64,000 nt of DNA from Hydractinia symbiolongicarpus (lineage: Eukaryota > Cnidaria > Hydrozoa > Anthoathecata > Hydractiniidae). A program made the position numbers and the translations under genes. The DNA lies in contig NC_079877.1 in assembly GCF_029227915.1 (NCBI RefSeq), forward strand, positions 26,871,851 to 26,935,850. The letters run 5' to 3'. The notes beneath the pieces were generated by a model, which was not told where the DNA came from, made no database searches, and saw only the letters and a program-made list of their open reading frames with translations. This document shows, piece after piece, positions 1-19,272 of this stretch (its first letter is position 1; each line of letters opens with the position of its first letter).

Positions 1-119
1 ACCGGTTCTGTCGCTACAGATTGAACTTTAGGTATGGGCTGATGGGAGAAATCATTTTCATTTTGAACAAGCGGTGGTGGTGGTGGTGGCGGCGGTGGGG
101 GTGCAGGGACGGCAGCCAT
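1..119 (-). CDS. 5' end of a proline-rich protein (partial)
   Basis: The minus strand opens with ATG at 119-117 in a good Kozak context (a purine at -3 and G at +4). It reads M-A-A-V-P-A followed by a run of nine prolines, then a polar stretch rich in Q, N, S and P that continues off the left edge. The first exon is therefore truncated by the window and only 39 complete codons can be seen. A proline run right after the start is common in actin-regulatory, splicing-related and WW/SH3-binding proteins, but nothing here decides between them. The next gene upstream on the same strand is the MINDY-type deubiquitinase, whose mRNA should end near 1300. I do not recognise the protein. Confidence 0.5.
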   Translation of the reverse strand, partial: MAAVPAPPPPPPPPPPLVQNENDFSHQPIPKVQSVATEP

Positions 120-1290
120 CTTCAATTCCAATGATGTTATCACGTGATATTGTTTTTCTTCGAACTACATTATTTTAAAGCAAGAAAGACACATTATTTT
201 ATTACTCGGCTTACTTAATTTCTGCGAAAAATGGAAGGAGGACACTCGACACAACGACACGCGATCAATATTTCTTACCCTATTGGTTCAAGGCGGATTC
301 GAGGCTATAGGGTTCTAGCATGGCACTCGAAAACATATATAACAAATCACACGAACGTTCATCTCGGTGTCCTAAAAATAAAAAGACAACAGGCACTGGG
401 AACAAAGTTGCCCGTTAGGTTTTCTGTGTTTTTTAGAGAACATTTCTTATTGCAACCTTTTACAGGAGTTATAAACTCGGTTCACCGAAACTATAGAATG
501 TTTCGCCAAAAATCCCTGAAATTATGAATCGAAATAGGGACAGCCGGCCCACAAAAAATAAATACCATAGGTGCCTTGTGCATCTTCTATTTATGCTGTT
601 TTTTTAGGGGGGAGGGTGGCTTGGATTTTCTCCGTCTTCGCCCCTGATTTAAAAAAGACTTAATTAATATGAAATGTTTTTAATTCTAGTTCCAACATAC
701 AGTTACCTCCAAGTAACTCGAACACGGGATAACTTGAACTTTCAATATCTCACCTTTTTTGTCACCCTGAGTAAGACTTCTTCGAATAACTCAAACTTTT
801 CACTCAAGAAAAGAAATTCAAAGACCAGATAAATGGAAGAATTAATTTTTTTACTGTTTTAGTTTTCATTAACTCCTGATGTAGTGGTATAGATAGATAA
901 TGTTTTCGTCAAGGAGAATTCAACTTTACAGGGGACTTTTCATGCCTTTTTACATCGCCAAGATTGCACCTTTTTGCCGCAGGGACGCATTTCTCGCCTC
1001 TACTACTTCAACCAAGAAACCCCGATGTTGTCTACACAAGGCGAGTTAATTTGTCGTCTTCACGATACATAATGTTGTCATAAAATTTTTACAGGAGGTT
1101 ACAAACAAACTGGGGATTTTTACAACAAAATAAAGTTTTTGCGTTGAAAAATCACTTTCATACATAAATATATCCTCTTATAATACCATATTTCATTTAT
1201 ATACGTCAATTTTTATTCAAACTATAATTCACTACCTACGAAAATACTGAGATTGAGATACTTCTAAACGAATCTTAAATACGCATTACC
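120..1290. other. Spacer between the proline-rich gene and the MINDY gene
   Basis: This stretch holds the promoter/5' flank of the minus-strand gene at the left edge. A plus-strand ORF at 231-527 shows no domain, no intron signals and low-complexity neighbours, so I do not call it a gene. The rest is AT-rich spacer and the 3' end of the MINDY transcript. Confidence 0.5.
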
Positions 1291-1323
1291 ATTTTTAAAA
1301 TACAATGTCTCCGTCAGAAAATG

Positions 1324-1329
1324 TTTATT
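1324..1329 (-). terminator. Poly(A) signal of the MINDY gene
   Basis: TTTATT on the plus strand reads AATAAA on the minus strand, about 100 bases downstream of the MINDY stop codon. Confidence 0.5.
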
Positions 1330-1425
1330 TACATCCAGCATGTGAATTTCATTTATCACAAAGTGAACGGAAGATTTCAGACATAACAACATTTTCGCCA
1401 TTTTTTGTAATTTGTATGTGCGGTT

Positions 1426-4400
1426 TTACATAATCGAACATTTCTTTTCGCTACCTTGCGTTTCTTGTTGCTGCGAATTTCGTGTTTCCGCGGCGGTATT
1501 ATGAGATCTTTGTTGTCGTTGTTGCTGAGGCTGTAGCTGTTGTTGTTGATTTGGTGATGGTTGTCTCGCTGGTGCCTCCATCCTGTCCTCTTGTTCCTGT
1601 AATTTCATCGCTAAGGCATGATCAGAATCAATCGTGTGTACTGGTGGTTCTTTAATAGCCGCCGGTTCGTCGTCCTGTTGAAGCGACAACGCTATTAAAT
1701 AGTCCCGATCCTCTTGAGACATGTTATTTTGGTCTATAGCTGGTGTATTAACGGGGTGGTTTGGTAATAAAGTTGGCGGTTGCGTTGACGATGTCTCCTT
1801 TGCTTGCGATGGGTAATGGTCATTTTGCAATGTTATTGATTTAAAGTCCGTATTTACAAATTGTCCATCGCCTTCTATGTTTATAAGAGTCTCCCAAGCC
1901 ACAGCAGGCTCTGTTAAAAATCCCTGATCGGTGACGAGTAAAAAAAGTTCTCCCTTGTGTTTATATAAAGTTGAAAAGTGATTGTTTCGAAAAAACACGC
2001 AAAGCTCCTCGTCTTGTATAGTGGAATTAAGTTCACAAAGTCCGTGATAAGTCAACTGGCTGGCTGTTCGATTCAAAAACTCTTCTATTACCAAACCATT
2101 GACAACAACCTCTCCTTCACCTGAAATGTAAATAATTTTTTGAGGAAACTAATAAATTCACTGCTAACTTTCATATTAAAAACCTAAAAGAGGCACTAAA
2201 TTTTTGCCCCTATAAACATCAGAACAAAATTTGGCTGCATGGCCGAAGCAAGTTTGTAAAAGCATCGATGATATATCATACACGCTCAGAAACTTGAAAA
2301 AATTGGAACAACAAGCTGTTTAGAATTCTTGTACATTACACAATTTGCTGTTTGTCTAAAAATGATAGCATATGAAATTTTTGCCTTTAAAAATAATGCC
2401 ACTTATCTGTTAAGTCATTGTCATTAAATAACTACATATTATCATGATCAAGCGAGTTAATTATAGGTTACGTTTTGACAGCTATAGTTTTGACCCTTTT
2501 AGTTTTTCGCTTTTGAAGCTCATTCTCTAAAAGATGTGAATATCTTTTATTTTCTGTTGTGAAAATATATATATTATAGGTATCCTCTTATAGGTAATTG
2601 CCAAAGAGACAAAGTGTATAAAATTTAATAAACGCCCCTTTTTTAAACGCCCTTCTCCCCCTCGAATAGACGCCCCCAAAAATGTCAAAAAATTTAATAA
2701 ACGCCCCGGTCGTTTATTCGAAGCATTACGGTATAAAAAAACTAAAGTCACTTGTTTAACTCCCTAAACACACAAAGGTTATTTAATTACTTAAATCTTA
2801 TCCTATCAACCAAAGAATAACAAAAAACACACACCATCTTTACTTATCAGCATTTTTTCAACTAGTTGGTTATAACTCAGGTTATGCACAACTTTCCATG
2901 TTGCTCCATCTTGAGGATCCACTAACCAACCGTGGTACAAAATAATCTTTAACAAGTCGAACACAATGCACTCTGGTGTGAATTCGAAGTCTGTTACCCC
3001 TAGAAGAAAAAGATTGGGTAAAGCAATTTATTTCTCCAATACCCGAGCCAGAATCTTCGATTTTTTTACTTGGTGTGCATTCACAACTAATTAATCTGGG
3101 TATTTTGAAGGCATTACAAAGTTACAATTAAGCGGGCGATACACGATACTCAACTTTTCATAAATGTCTAAAAAACGCTGTCTTGTGTATTTGTCCAAAG
3201 AAAAACACACTGTTTTTAAACTTTTATATTGTAACCAATCTAACTCTAATCAAGTAAAATTCGAAATTGACAAGTTGGATCAAAAAAAGGTGATATACGA
3301 TTAAATTTATCATGTATCTCCTCATTACTTTTAAACACAAAGTTTGAATTCAACAAAATAGTTTAAGTATCGCCTGCTTTAGGTAGCATTAACAAATCAA
3401 TACAGAGCATGGGACAATAAAACGAAAACATGCAGTTCATACAGGTTACACTCTCGCATTTGTGTCTATTTGACATCAAATTAAAGCTTAAATTAAACAT
3501 AGAAAAAAACGTTGTCCCCATCAAAACGATTTACACTGCAACAGTTACGTAAATCTCAATGTTCAATTGCCAATGTTTACAAGGTCATATTGAAAATCTT
3601 TAATTTTTAATGGTGCCAGCATGAACAATTTTTAAGGTCATCATGAGCTTCACCAAGGCATGGATTATTTTTTAATGCTAGTGTGAGAAGGTACATCAGA
3701 CAGATTCAAACGCTTTGTACCTTCTGCCATACGTTTACAAAAGTAGCATTTAGCAAAATTCGAGTTGTAGCGTATTGTCCATTTGATGCTTTCAGTCACA
3801 GTTATAAAACAGTCTAAATAGTTATTACAAGGAATATAAAGTCCTGCCAATAACCAACCTGAAAATTTAACATTTACATCAATGCCAGTTTGCAGTTTGT
3901 GCATGATATCAATTGCATCTTGCATATTTTGTTGATAGTTCAGTATCATCTCTTCATTGCCTTCATGCTTTGGAGCTTCTGTTAGTATGCAATCACCTGT
4001 ATGATACAAGATGTAATGATTCTTAATAAATGATTCATCACAAAACACAAACCACCACCACCACAACAACAACAACAACAGAATAAAAAAATATATTTCA
4101 TATTCAACGCTCCCGAAAAAAACCTACTGCACGTTAAGGCATTAAGCTTTTAATGGAAGCTTGGCAAATAGAAAAACTACTTTCCTTAGCAGAATAAGGT
4201 AACTGATTTTCTGTTTTCTATGCTTCCACAAAAGTAAATACCATAGTGCTGTTTTTGACATGTGCTTTTTAGACATTATTTGTAGTATACAAATATCAGC
4301 ATTCAATGATACAAGAAATGGTATTAAATTCTTCTCTACTTAAAATATTTTATAATAGTCACATATAGATAAACTAGTGCTTTTATTGTTTACTTTTATG

Positions 4401-5113
4401 CTGAAATTATTTTATCTTGTGCAGTAAAAACTTAACATATGGATTCTAAAATAATCAATTTAGTTGTGTATATATCTAATGCCTATATGTCACTGTATAA
4501 AATAAAACAGCAAATTACCGATATATTCCATTAGTTGGTTTCCACTTATTAGCTGTTGCATTTTCGGTAAAACAATTTTTCGACTTAAAATTAAAACATT
4601 TGCGATTGCTAAAAGGGGACATGGCCCATTCTCATTTTGTGTCACAATAGGTGTCTGCTCTCCTTTCCACTCCATCCATTTTAAATGATACATAGATGAT
4701 TCTTGGATTTGTTTATCTTTTTCGTTTTTTTTCATTTCTGTAGATATGTCCTGCATTTGCTGGAGTTCTTTTTCGCAAACCTCAAGGGATTTTATACGCT
4801 CTTTTTCAGTTAGTTCTTCTTTCCTTTGATTTGTTTCACTGGCCTCATTAATCTCAGCAGTCTTATGGCTCTCACCAGAAGTCACATCTTCTGGAAGAGA
4901 AGTCATACTTTCATCTGAATTATTTTGAGACATACTTTCATCTCGATTCTCCTTATTTTGTCCTTGGGTTACTTTTGATTCTGCATCACCACACTGTTTA
5001 GTGTCAATATTTTCATTACTGTTACGAGAACCAATAACTTCATTTGCTGACGTGATACCCTCTTCTTTGCAAGTTGGCTTAGGTGACATGGGAGGATCTT
5101 CTGTGATATTCAT
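1426..5113 (-). CDS. MINDY1: MINDY-1/2 type Lys48-specific deubiquitinase, 4 exons
   Basis: Exons (minus strand) are 5113-4519, 3996-3859, 2999-2835 and 2120-1426. They sum to 1593 nt, giving 530 aa, with every junction in phase. MINDY-1/2 enzymes are cysteine peptidases that trim Lys48-linked polyubiquitin. The N-terminal 140 residues are acidic and low in complexity. The catalytic domain starts near residue 143 and carries QNENGPCPLLAI with Cys165 and Gln159, then DVNVKFSG, FEFTPECIVFDLL, LYHGWLVDPQ and VFFRNNHFSTL with His347. The C-terminal tail has ubiquitin-binding MIU/UIM-like helices (QEDRDYLIALSLQQ and DHALAMKLQEQED), a glutamine-rich stretch, and ends in C-S-I-M, a CaaX box that predicts farnesylation. 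Human MINDY-1/2 also end in a cysteine-containing tail. A 5'UTR intron is possible because TTTTAG precedes the start by a few bases. Length fits the family. Confidence is high for the family, lower for MINDY1 versus MINDY2. Confidence 0.93.
2170..2760. repeat. AT-rich interspersed repeat in MINDY intron 3
   Basis: The segment has repeated GCCCC / ACGCCCC motifs within AT-rich DNA (2204-2212, 2630-2710). A similar block with the same 'aaagaggcac' and 'gcccctataaa' words occurs at 22210-22280. Related words occur near 52425 and 53385. It is probably a degraded non-coding mobile element; the borders are not defined. Confidence 0.3.
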
Positions 5114-5265
5114 ATGTTCTAAAATTTAAAGTTTAATAATTTAGTGACAAAAAGTTATTTATTAAGATTTATCCAGTACATGGATTTTTTTATAAAGTGT
5201 TAATTTATTTCTTTTCAGTGCAAAAAGTTATAAATCAAAAAGGAGGCACAGGCTCAGAAACACCC

Positions 5266-5335
5266 CCCCCCCCAAAAAAAAAAAACAAAAAAAAAACAAA
5301 CAAACAAACAACAACAACAACAAACAAACATTTAT
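5266..5335. repeat. Low-complexity C/A-rich tract
   Basis: A run of C is followed by long A-rich stretches with CAAA and CAA units, upstream of MINDY exon 1. Confidence 0.7.
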
Positions 5336-5878
5336 TTATTTTTAAAATTAGAGGGGGTTAAAAATTTATAAGTAAAAAGGGTGGAGTTGAACAAATAGGG
5401 AGGGGAGGGGGTGTTGTGAAAAGTGTGGGTTGCTCTATATTCTGGAGTAAATTATTGCTTCTTAGATTATCTACTTCAATTGCTCATTTTTTATAACTAT
5501 TTAACATCTATTTTTTGTAGGTTACATAAATTTTTTTAACAACAAGAACAAAAAATGCTTTCTGATGTCTTTGAAAATATGAGTTCAAATTAATATGGTG
5601 TTTGCGTTAAAGGGTTACTCCCAAATAAGAAAGGTTCCCAATAAAAGGGTGGTTGTTTAAAAATAGGGGAGTTCTGACCCCTCTGCAAACCATGAGACAT
5701 TATTATTAAATTGAGAGGGTAAAGGGAAATGGAAGGTTGCTGCTAGTAGGGAGGAAACCTTTTAATCCATGACATCTTGTGCTTGTATAGATAATGGCAA
5801 ATATAGGTTCATTATTTTTGGTTGTCTTTTAATAACTAAATTTTAATCCTCTGATAACAAGGTGTACTTATATTACCT

Positions 5879-6075
5879 GGGCTGTTTTGAGACAGGCTGT
5901 CATTTTGATTCTCCTTATTCTGTTCTTGGTTTACTTTTGATTCAGTATCACTATGTAGTTTAGTGTCCATATTTTCATCACTATTGGAATCCAAAAATTC
6001 TGACGTTCAATGGTTTTCTCTATAAGCGGGCTTTGGTAACTTCGGTGGATTCTCTGTGATTGTATATTTTCTAAA
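5879..6075 (-). pseudogene. Degenerate duplicate of MINDY exon 1
   Basis: Read on minus, this block matches the N-terminal part of the MINDY first coding exon (about 4925-5113). Shared peptide words include ESKV, NKEN and D-S-L-S-Q-N-S, in the same order and spacing. The ATG of the real exon has become ATA-like, and an in-frame TGA follows some 18 codons later. The 3' edge has an intact-looking donor (CCCAG followed by GTAATA). It looks like a local exon duplication that has decayed, or that survives only as a 5'UTR exon. Confidence 0.6.
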
Positions 6076-6080
6076 TCCAA

Positions 6081-7177
6081 AAGTTCATTAATTAATAGCG
6101 GCAACATTTTCTAAGCATTTTCCATGAATTTTGACTAAAACTGATGATAAAGTTGTTGCTGTCGGGTACTACATAAAATATAACAAAACAAGATATTTTT
6201 ACAACAAATCCATATTAAATTTTGACAAGCTTTTGGTAGTATAATAATCAACTATGATCGTTTTATATAGCAAATTTTTTATAAAATACAAATAAAAATA
6301 CATTCATAATGCTAAAACAATCCAAAAGGCATAAACTCAACAGTTTTATTAAGTAGAGGTTTGTCACGGCTAATTAACAAGCTGTTTTAAGGTGAGTCTA
6401 AAAGCATTAGAGTTAAAACATCGAAATCTACAAAGGAAGGTAGATAGCCGAAAAACAGCATATGTTCAAGAATCACTTTGGAATGTCCAGCCTGCAAAGT
6501 TTTTCTCCTTCCAGTTAAGGGAGACCCAAATGTCCAAAATAATGAACTTTAAAATGCTGTTGAGTTTTGCCATAATAAGTAGCATTGCAGCTACTACACA
6601 TAAACGATAAACTAATCCGGATTGGAAAAGTTTAGCCACTCTGTCCTTAAACTAAAATAAAGAACACTAGCCTTAAAAGTGATATGAAAATTGCAATAAG
6701 GAAATTTACTACCCAAAATATTTAGTAACTACTGAGTCATAATACCTAAAAAGATGGTACCCAAAAAACTGCAAAGAATGTTGATTTTTAGGTATGGTAC
6801 AAACTTCAAACGTAGGCCTATGTAATTTAGACAAAAAAAGCTCTAATACAGAAATTAACTACATCACGAGGATATAATCATTCCTCTCAAATATATCCTT
6901 AAGGATAACAATTTCATTTTGGATATTTTGCATTTTAAGGATAACAATTTGATTTTGAAATATCAAAATCTGAACAAATAAAAAAACAACAGAATAGTCC
7001 GTATTTGTAAGTTGTTGATATGAAGCTACTAAAATTAGTAAAAACACCACTATATGTTGGTTTACGATAAAGACTAGTTTCAAGTCTACCTGATTTTTAG
7101 ACACAAAAACATCTAAAAAGGAGCCATTGTTCTCTTTGATTTTAGTGAAATTAATGTTATTGTGTCTATAATTGAAC
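6081..7177. other. AT-rich spacer upstream of MINDY
   Basis: The MINDY promoter should lie near the left side. Short ORFs on both strands (for example 6392-6610 and 6859-7104) have biased composition and no recognisable domain. I see no gene here. Confidence 0.4.
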
Positions 7178-9134
7178 TAAGAAAGCACACAAAATTTACC
7201 AAGTTTTATGTCTTCTTGACAATTCTCAAACTGCAAATGACTGCAAATTTCCAAAATAAAATTATTCTACAACTCATAATTCCCTTAAGGGAATTTATTC
7301 TAATTGTAAAACAAAATTACTAATTACTTCACATTATTGATGACATTAACTGATCAGTTCGTTCCTTTTGTTCAATAATTCCTTTGGGTTAGAGTGTAGG
7401 ATGCAAACCTTTTTCAGATATACACAGGTCAAGCTTTTGCAAGGTTTCGAGCATGAAATGTACAACCTTATCCGCAACATCATTTTTTGGAGAAGCACAA
7501 ACGTCAAAGAAAATAAATGCTGAAATGTTATCAAAACAAACATCAAGCAATGGAGAAACTCCCAATCTGTAATCAAAAGGTTCAGTCGCATCAAGAACAA
7601 GCATAGTGCAAAGTTCATTAAGTTTGATATTGCCGAATTCTACCCTTCTATCTACAAACGCCTTCTGAAAACAGCTATAGCATATGCAAGAACCATAACC
7701 ACATTACCTGAAAAAATGGCAGACACCTTCATGCTAGTAAGGAAGTCTCTATTGTTCAATAATAATAACAAAGTATGGAAAAAGAAGGGCGAAAACCCAT
7801 TATTTGATGTCACAATGGGATCATATGACGGTGCTGAGGTATGCGAACTGGTTGGTTTATACCTATTGAACAAACTGTCATCTATTGTTGATAAGAACAA
7901 AGATGGCTTGTATTGTGACAACGGGTTATGTGTTGTGCAGGAAGCCAATGGACCCATGGTGGATCGCCTACGTAAAGATATAACCAAAATGTTTAAGAAC
8001 GAAAGACTCAAGGTCACAATCGAAACCAACCTAAGAGTCACAGTGTTTTTGAATGTCACGTTGGATCTAGAAAGTGGAAGATATTTCCCTTACAGAAAAC
8101 CAAATGCTACAACCAAGCATATAAACTCTAAATCAAACCACCCTTGTAGTATCATCGCCATACTTCCGAAAATGGTTAACAGAAGAAATACTGACTTATC
8201 GTGCAATGAGGAAGAATTCAACAAGGCGAAAAGTCATTACTAAAAGTCTTTGTTAGAAAGTGGTTTCACCTGTATCTGCTTGAATATAACAAAGAAACTG
8301 ACATCCAACGCGTTAAAAACAGATCCCGAAAAATCATCTGGTTTAACCCGCAGTATAAAATTGCTGTCAAAACCAACATTGGAAGTATCTTCTTAAAATT
8401 AATCAAGAAGCATTTTCCCTGTAACAACCACTTCAGTGAAATTTTCAATCGAAACACACTAAAGATCAGCTATTCATGTATGCCGAACATGGCAAACCTG
8501 ATAAAACAACAAAGCAACAAGATCTTGAGTAACCATCTGAAGGAAAAACAAAGGTCATGTAACTGTCGAACAAAAGCTCATTGCCTACTCCATGGAGATT
8601 GTCGGATTATGAACATTGTATATAAAGCAGAAGTTACCACTGATAAAAAGTTGTTTTGTTATTATGGCACATCGGAAGGTGAATTTAAGTTGCGTTACAA
8701 TAACCATACAAGTGTTTTTGTCACCGGAAATATCAGAATGAAACCAAGCTTTCGAAATTTATATGGAATCTCAATGACGAAAACCATGAGTTTTCGATTA
8801 ATTAGTCTGTTTCAATGTGTGCAAGTTAATACAAATCTGGAAATAAACGTTGTGACCTGTGTATATCTGAAAAAGTTTGCATCCTACACTCTGACCCAAA
8901 GAAATTATTGAACAAAAGGAATGAACTAATTAGTTAATGTCGGCACAGGAATAAATTTGTCAACAATAATGTGAAGTAATTATAGTAATTTGGTTTTACA
9001 AGAATAATTTTCCTTAAGGGAACTATTACTTGTAGCATAATTTTATTTTGAAAATTTGCAGTCATTTGCAGTTTGACATTTGTCAAGAAGACATGAAACT
9101 TTTAGTTACTGGTAAATTTTGTGTGCTTTCTTAG
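7178..9134 (+). mobile_element. Penelope-like retroelement with inverted copy of its 3' end
   Basis: The plus strand carries the C-terminal half of a Penelope-like reverse transcriptase followed by a GIY-YIG nuclease remnant and about 220 bases of 3' tail (8912-9134). The left side (7178-7430) is an inverted copy of the last part of the element (8854-9134), with the same words in reverse order: GAAAGCACACAAAATTTACC, the 'cccttaagggaa' block, and the codons for the C-terminal peptide LLNKRNEL. Penelope-like elements are known for 5' truncation and for end repeats in either orientation. This copy is 5' truncated, frame-shifted and presumably dead. Confidence 0.75.
7524..8911 (+). pseudogene. 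Penelope-like reverse transcriptase plus GIY-YIG nuclease, decayed
   Basis: The frame from 7524 to 8243 carries typical family blocks: QWRNSQSVIKRF, then FDIAEFYPSI (motif A region), VTMGSYDGAEVCELVGLYLL, then LYCDNGL where active relatives have a YxDDG motif, so the second catalytic aspartate is lost. It continues with FPYRKPN and MVNRR. A stop at 8241-8243 and a frame change follow. The second block (8480-8911) has a cysteine-rich linker (CNCRTKAHC..HGDC) and a GIY-YIG-like part reading YYGTSEGEFKLRYNNH. It ends in a peptide that also occurs, inverted, at 7346-7430. Reverse transcription and nicking of target DNA would be the original roles. Confidence 0.75.
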
Positions 9135-9732
9135 TCTTATCCAATAATTTATTCGCTCTGGAAACATTAAGCATTCTTTTTGTGGTAAAGTCACACATCA
9201 TTCTTTGATTGTAAAAAAAATATATATATAAAAAGAAAAAAATATGCAGTCATTTTAAATGTTTTTTTGGTTATATAATATTTGTACATTAGTCCTCTCC
9301 TCTATTCACATTTTGTGGCAGTCAAATTATAGTGATATCACAACAATGTTTCTGGTTAATTACTTGTTTACATATTAGAAAAAGAGAAGAGTGTCTCTTG
9401 TTTTGAATGAAGTAACATTATATGTTGTTAATTGTTTAAGCAAACATTCTAACTCTCCGATTCTAATTAGGAGTCTCACAATACAAACATCCCTATTTCA
9501 CAAAAATTATGCAGATATTGACATATCTTATTGACTAACATACTGAAGTTTGTTTCTGCAGAGGTTCTAGCTGTTTAACAAAGCAAAAAATTGACCCCCA
9601 GGGCTTCTTCTCCCTCCACATTAGATGGCACCAAAGGAGTCATTAAACTAAGCAGACCTCTTTAATATTAGAAGGGACAAGGTTGGGATATCTGTTGAAA
9701 AATACTGCACATCACTCAGCTTATTTATTGTG
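9135..9732. other. AT-rich spacer without a recognisable gene
   Basis: No ORF with domain features, no splice-bounded exon and no clear repeat was seen here. Confidence 0.4.
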
Positions 9733-9990
9733 TGGAGATGGTGTAGTGGTAGCGCATTCGACTTGTAATCATAAGGTTTCAGGTTCGAGTCACGACTCCG
9801 GCGCACTTTAAATGCAGTGTTGTCAGCCCATTTTGTGCCATCTACTGACCGCTAAGCAGCTTGGGTGGAAGACAAGCAAGTTAGAGCAATGCTATACATA
9901 TATAACATAGTTACAGTCGGAGGGGAGGAAGAGCCAACCGTTAGGTTGGAATCCCCAATATCATTTATCTGATAAATGTCATTTATCTTG
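9733..9990 (+). mobile_element. tRNA-derived SINE (family 1)
   Basis: A tRNA-like head has an A box at 9739-9750 (TGGTGTAGTGGT) and a B box at 9782-9792 (GGTTCGAGTCA). The anticodon-like loop resembles tRNA-Thr (TGT), but its stem does not pair well, so this is not a working tRNA gene. A non-tRNA body of about 190 bases follows. Confidence 0.65.
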
Positions 9991-10464
9991 AATTATGAGG
10001 GCTCTTTAAGTAGGCTTCAGTGTCTTAAAAAAAAGGAATCCATGAAGAAACAAAGTTTTTCTTACAAATTGCACACAATTGTTGTTGTTGAAGGAATCAA
10101 ATTCAACCAAATGTCCCTGTTGTTTTAGTGGTATTCCAAGTAAATGTACTTTGTCCACTTATTTCTGTTCCTGGAAGACAGATTTCTGAGACATACATTT
10201 TAAGATCATTTGCTTAACAAAAGAGTCACCAAATGCATCACCTCACTAAGAGGCATAGGCAAGTTGCAAAAGGAGTTTTTTACACACATATATCAAAAAC
10301 CATAGGAATGATGATGCTTAAGCAACACTTTCCTTATAAATAAATGGACAAATAAGGCAAAACAGAAGGTGGGGAAAAATACTTTCTTTCTTTTACAATT
10401 TTGTCCAGTTTGAATTCAATTAAATTTATTTGCCATAGAAAAAGTTGGTATATACAATATAATT

Positions 10465-10517
10465 ACAGCTATAATTCGATGTGGCAAGCAGAGTTTCCAC
10501 ATTGTAGTTATAGCTGT
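10465..10517. repeat. Imperfect hairpin of about 20-bp arms
   Basis: Arms 10465-10484 and 10497-10517 are inverted repeats (ACAGCTATAA and ATGTGG blocks on the left, CCACAT and TTATAGCTGT on the right) around a 12-base loop. It may be a foldback element end or a precursor-like hairpin. Confidence 0.45.
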
Positions 10518-11019
10518 TTTTTATATATATACACATAAGCATGTTTAAACAACCCTGAAAAGTTGTGTAGCTTTTTAACTTTTATCGAGACCAACTAACA
10601 AAGAAACTTATTTTAAGATCATGGAAAAGGACACAGACCAAAGATATATCTGGAAACAACCTTATCCTATGTAAATAGTGGGCTTTAGCTACAGCAAAAA
10701 GATAGGCCTTTTCGCGTTACATATTTGGAGACAATTGTTAAATTCTAGACCCCCCAAACATTGTATCATGATATACTTCAGGAATTTCTAACCACTTTGG
10801 GATTTGATATATTTTAAAACTTCATATAATTTTCCATATACATAAGAATACGATGAAAAATCCCAAGGTAAACTCTAAATCTCTAAAAAGAGCCTTGTCT
10901 TTTTGCAATTATCGCATGCTTCACTACTGAGAACAGAGGGTGTCCATCAACTTCCCACCGCCCGTGGAAAAATTAAATATGGCTGCCTAATTTTGAAAGA
11001 CGTATTAAATTCAGTCTAC

Positions 11020-11320
11020 CAATCCAACTTTACTATGTTCACTCATTTTCCGTTATTTAAAAGCCATCAAGATGTTAAATTTAACAGGGGAAATTCTAAC
11101 TTTGTTGACTCTTCAGCTACTAACTAAGGAAGGGAATAAACCCTTTATTTTTTTACTAAATAATAAGATACTAGCTTTGTGGATCAATGCAACGACTTTA
11201 CTGTGTTTACTCATTTTTCGTTCTTTGAAAAAAAGCATTACATTGCCGTAAAGACACAAAGCCATCGAGATGTTAAAAAGTAATTTAACAGGGAAAATTC
11301 TAAAGTTACTGATCCCTGTA
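11020..11320 (+). repeat. Local two-copy duplication
   Basis: The block near 11026-11105 recurs diverged near 11190-11315. Shared words in order include CTCATTTT.CGTT, AAAGCCATC.AGATGTTAAA and TTTAACAGGG.AAATTCTAA. No coding role is visible. Confidence 0.55.
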
Positions 11321-11436
11321 AAAGGTACAAAACAAAAAGTACGCACACCTCCTAACAGCATTTTAAATTCGGTACTGATACATGAATATATAAATGTAAA
11401 CTTTGAACCAGTCCTCTTTATTTGAAATTTGGCAAG

Positions 11437-18955
<7,519 letters not shown>

Positions 18956-19170
18956 AAACCACTCGATGTCTGTTTTGCGACAGACGTGAATCTGTACGCG
19001 GTGTTTGAGTTCAGGTTAAGGTGGTTATAACCTTTCCACTTCACAAGCAGAGTGTTAGCCATGCAGTCATGTCTCGATGATTCAAAATCATTCCGTGCAA
19101 TTTTTGTGATGGCCATATAATTTAATGACAAGATGAGAATGTCTTATATAATGCGCTGCTGGACAAAGGC

Positions 19171-19176
19171 AATAAA
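19171..19176 (+). terminator. Poly(A) signal of TBC1D23
   Basis: AATAAA lies 216 bases after the stop codon, followed by a T-rich stretch. Confidence 0.6.
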
Positions 19177-19272
19177 CAAAGATTTTTATAAATTGAATTT
19201 AAATTATTCGAATTATGTAAAGAGAACTTGTATATATGATATTTTGTTTTGTTAAATTTACCATTTGCGGTG

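Larger units (their letters stand above)
9991..11436. other. Spacer upstream of TBC1D23
   Basis: Apart from a hairpin at 10465-10517 and a degenerate duplication at 11020-11320, I see nothing coding. The 3' part should contain the TBC1D23 promoter. Confidence 0.4.

Noticed and set aside
231-527. 98-aa plus-strand ORF
   Set aside because: No splice signals, domain or codon bias, and it lies in the 5' flank of the minus gene. Treated as chance.
6392-6610. 72-aa plus-strand ORF
   Set aside because: AT-rich spacer upstream of MINDY, with no features beyond an open frame.
7652-8059. Minus-strand ORF over the Penelope-like element
   Set aside because: It is the shadow of the reverse transcriptase frame on the other strand.
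9733-9804. Functional tRNA-Thr gene
   Set aside because: The anticodon stem and acceptor do not pair, and a SINE body follows directly.
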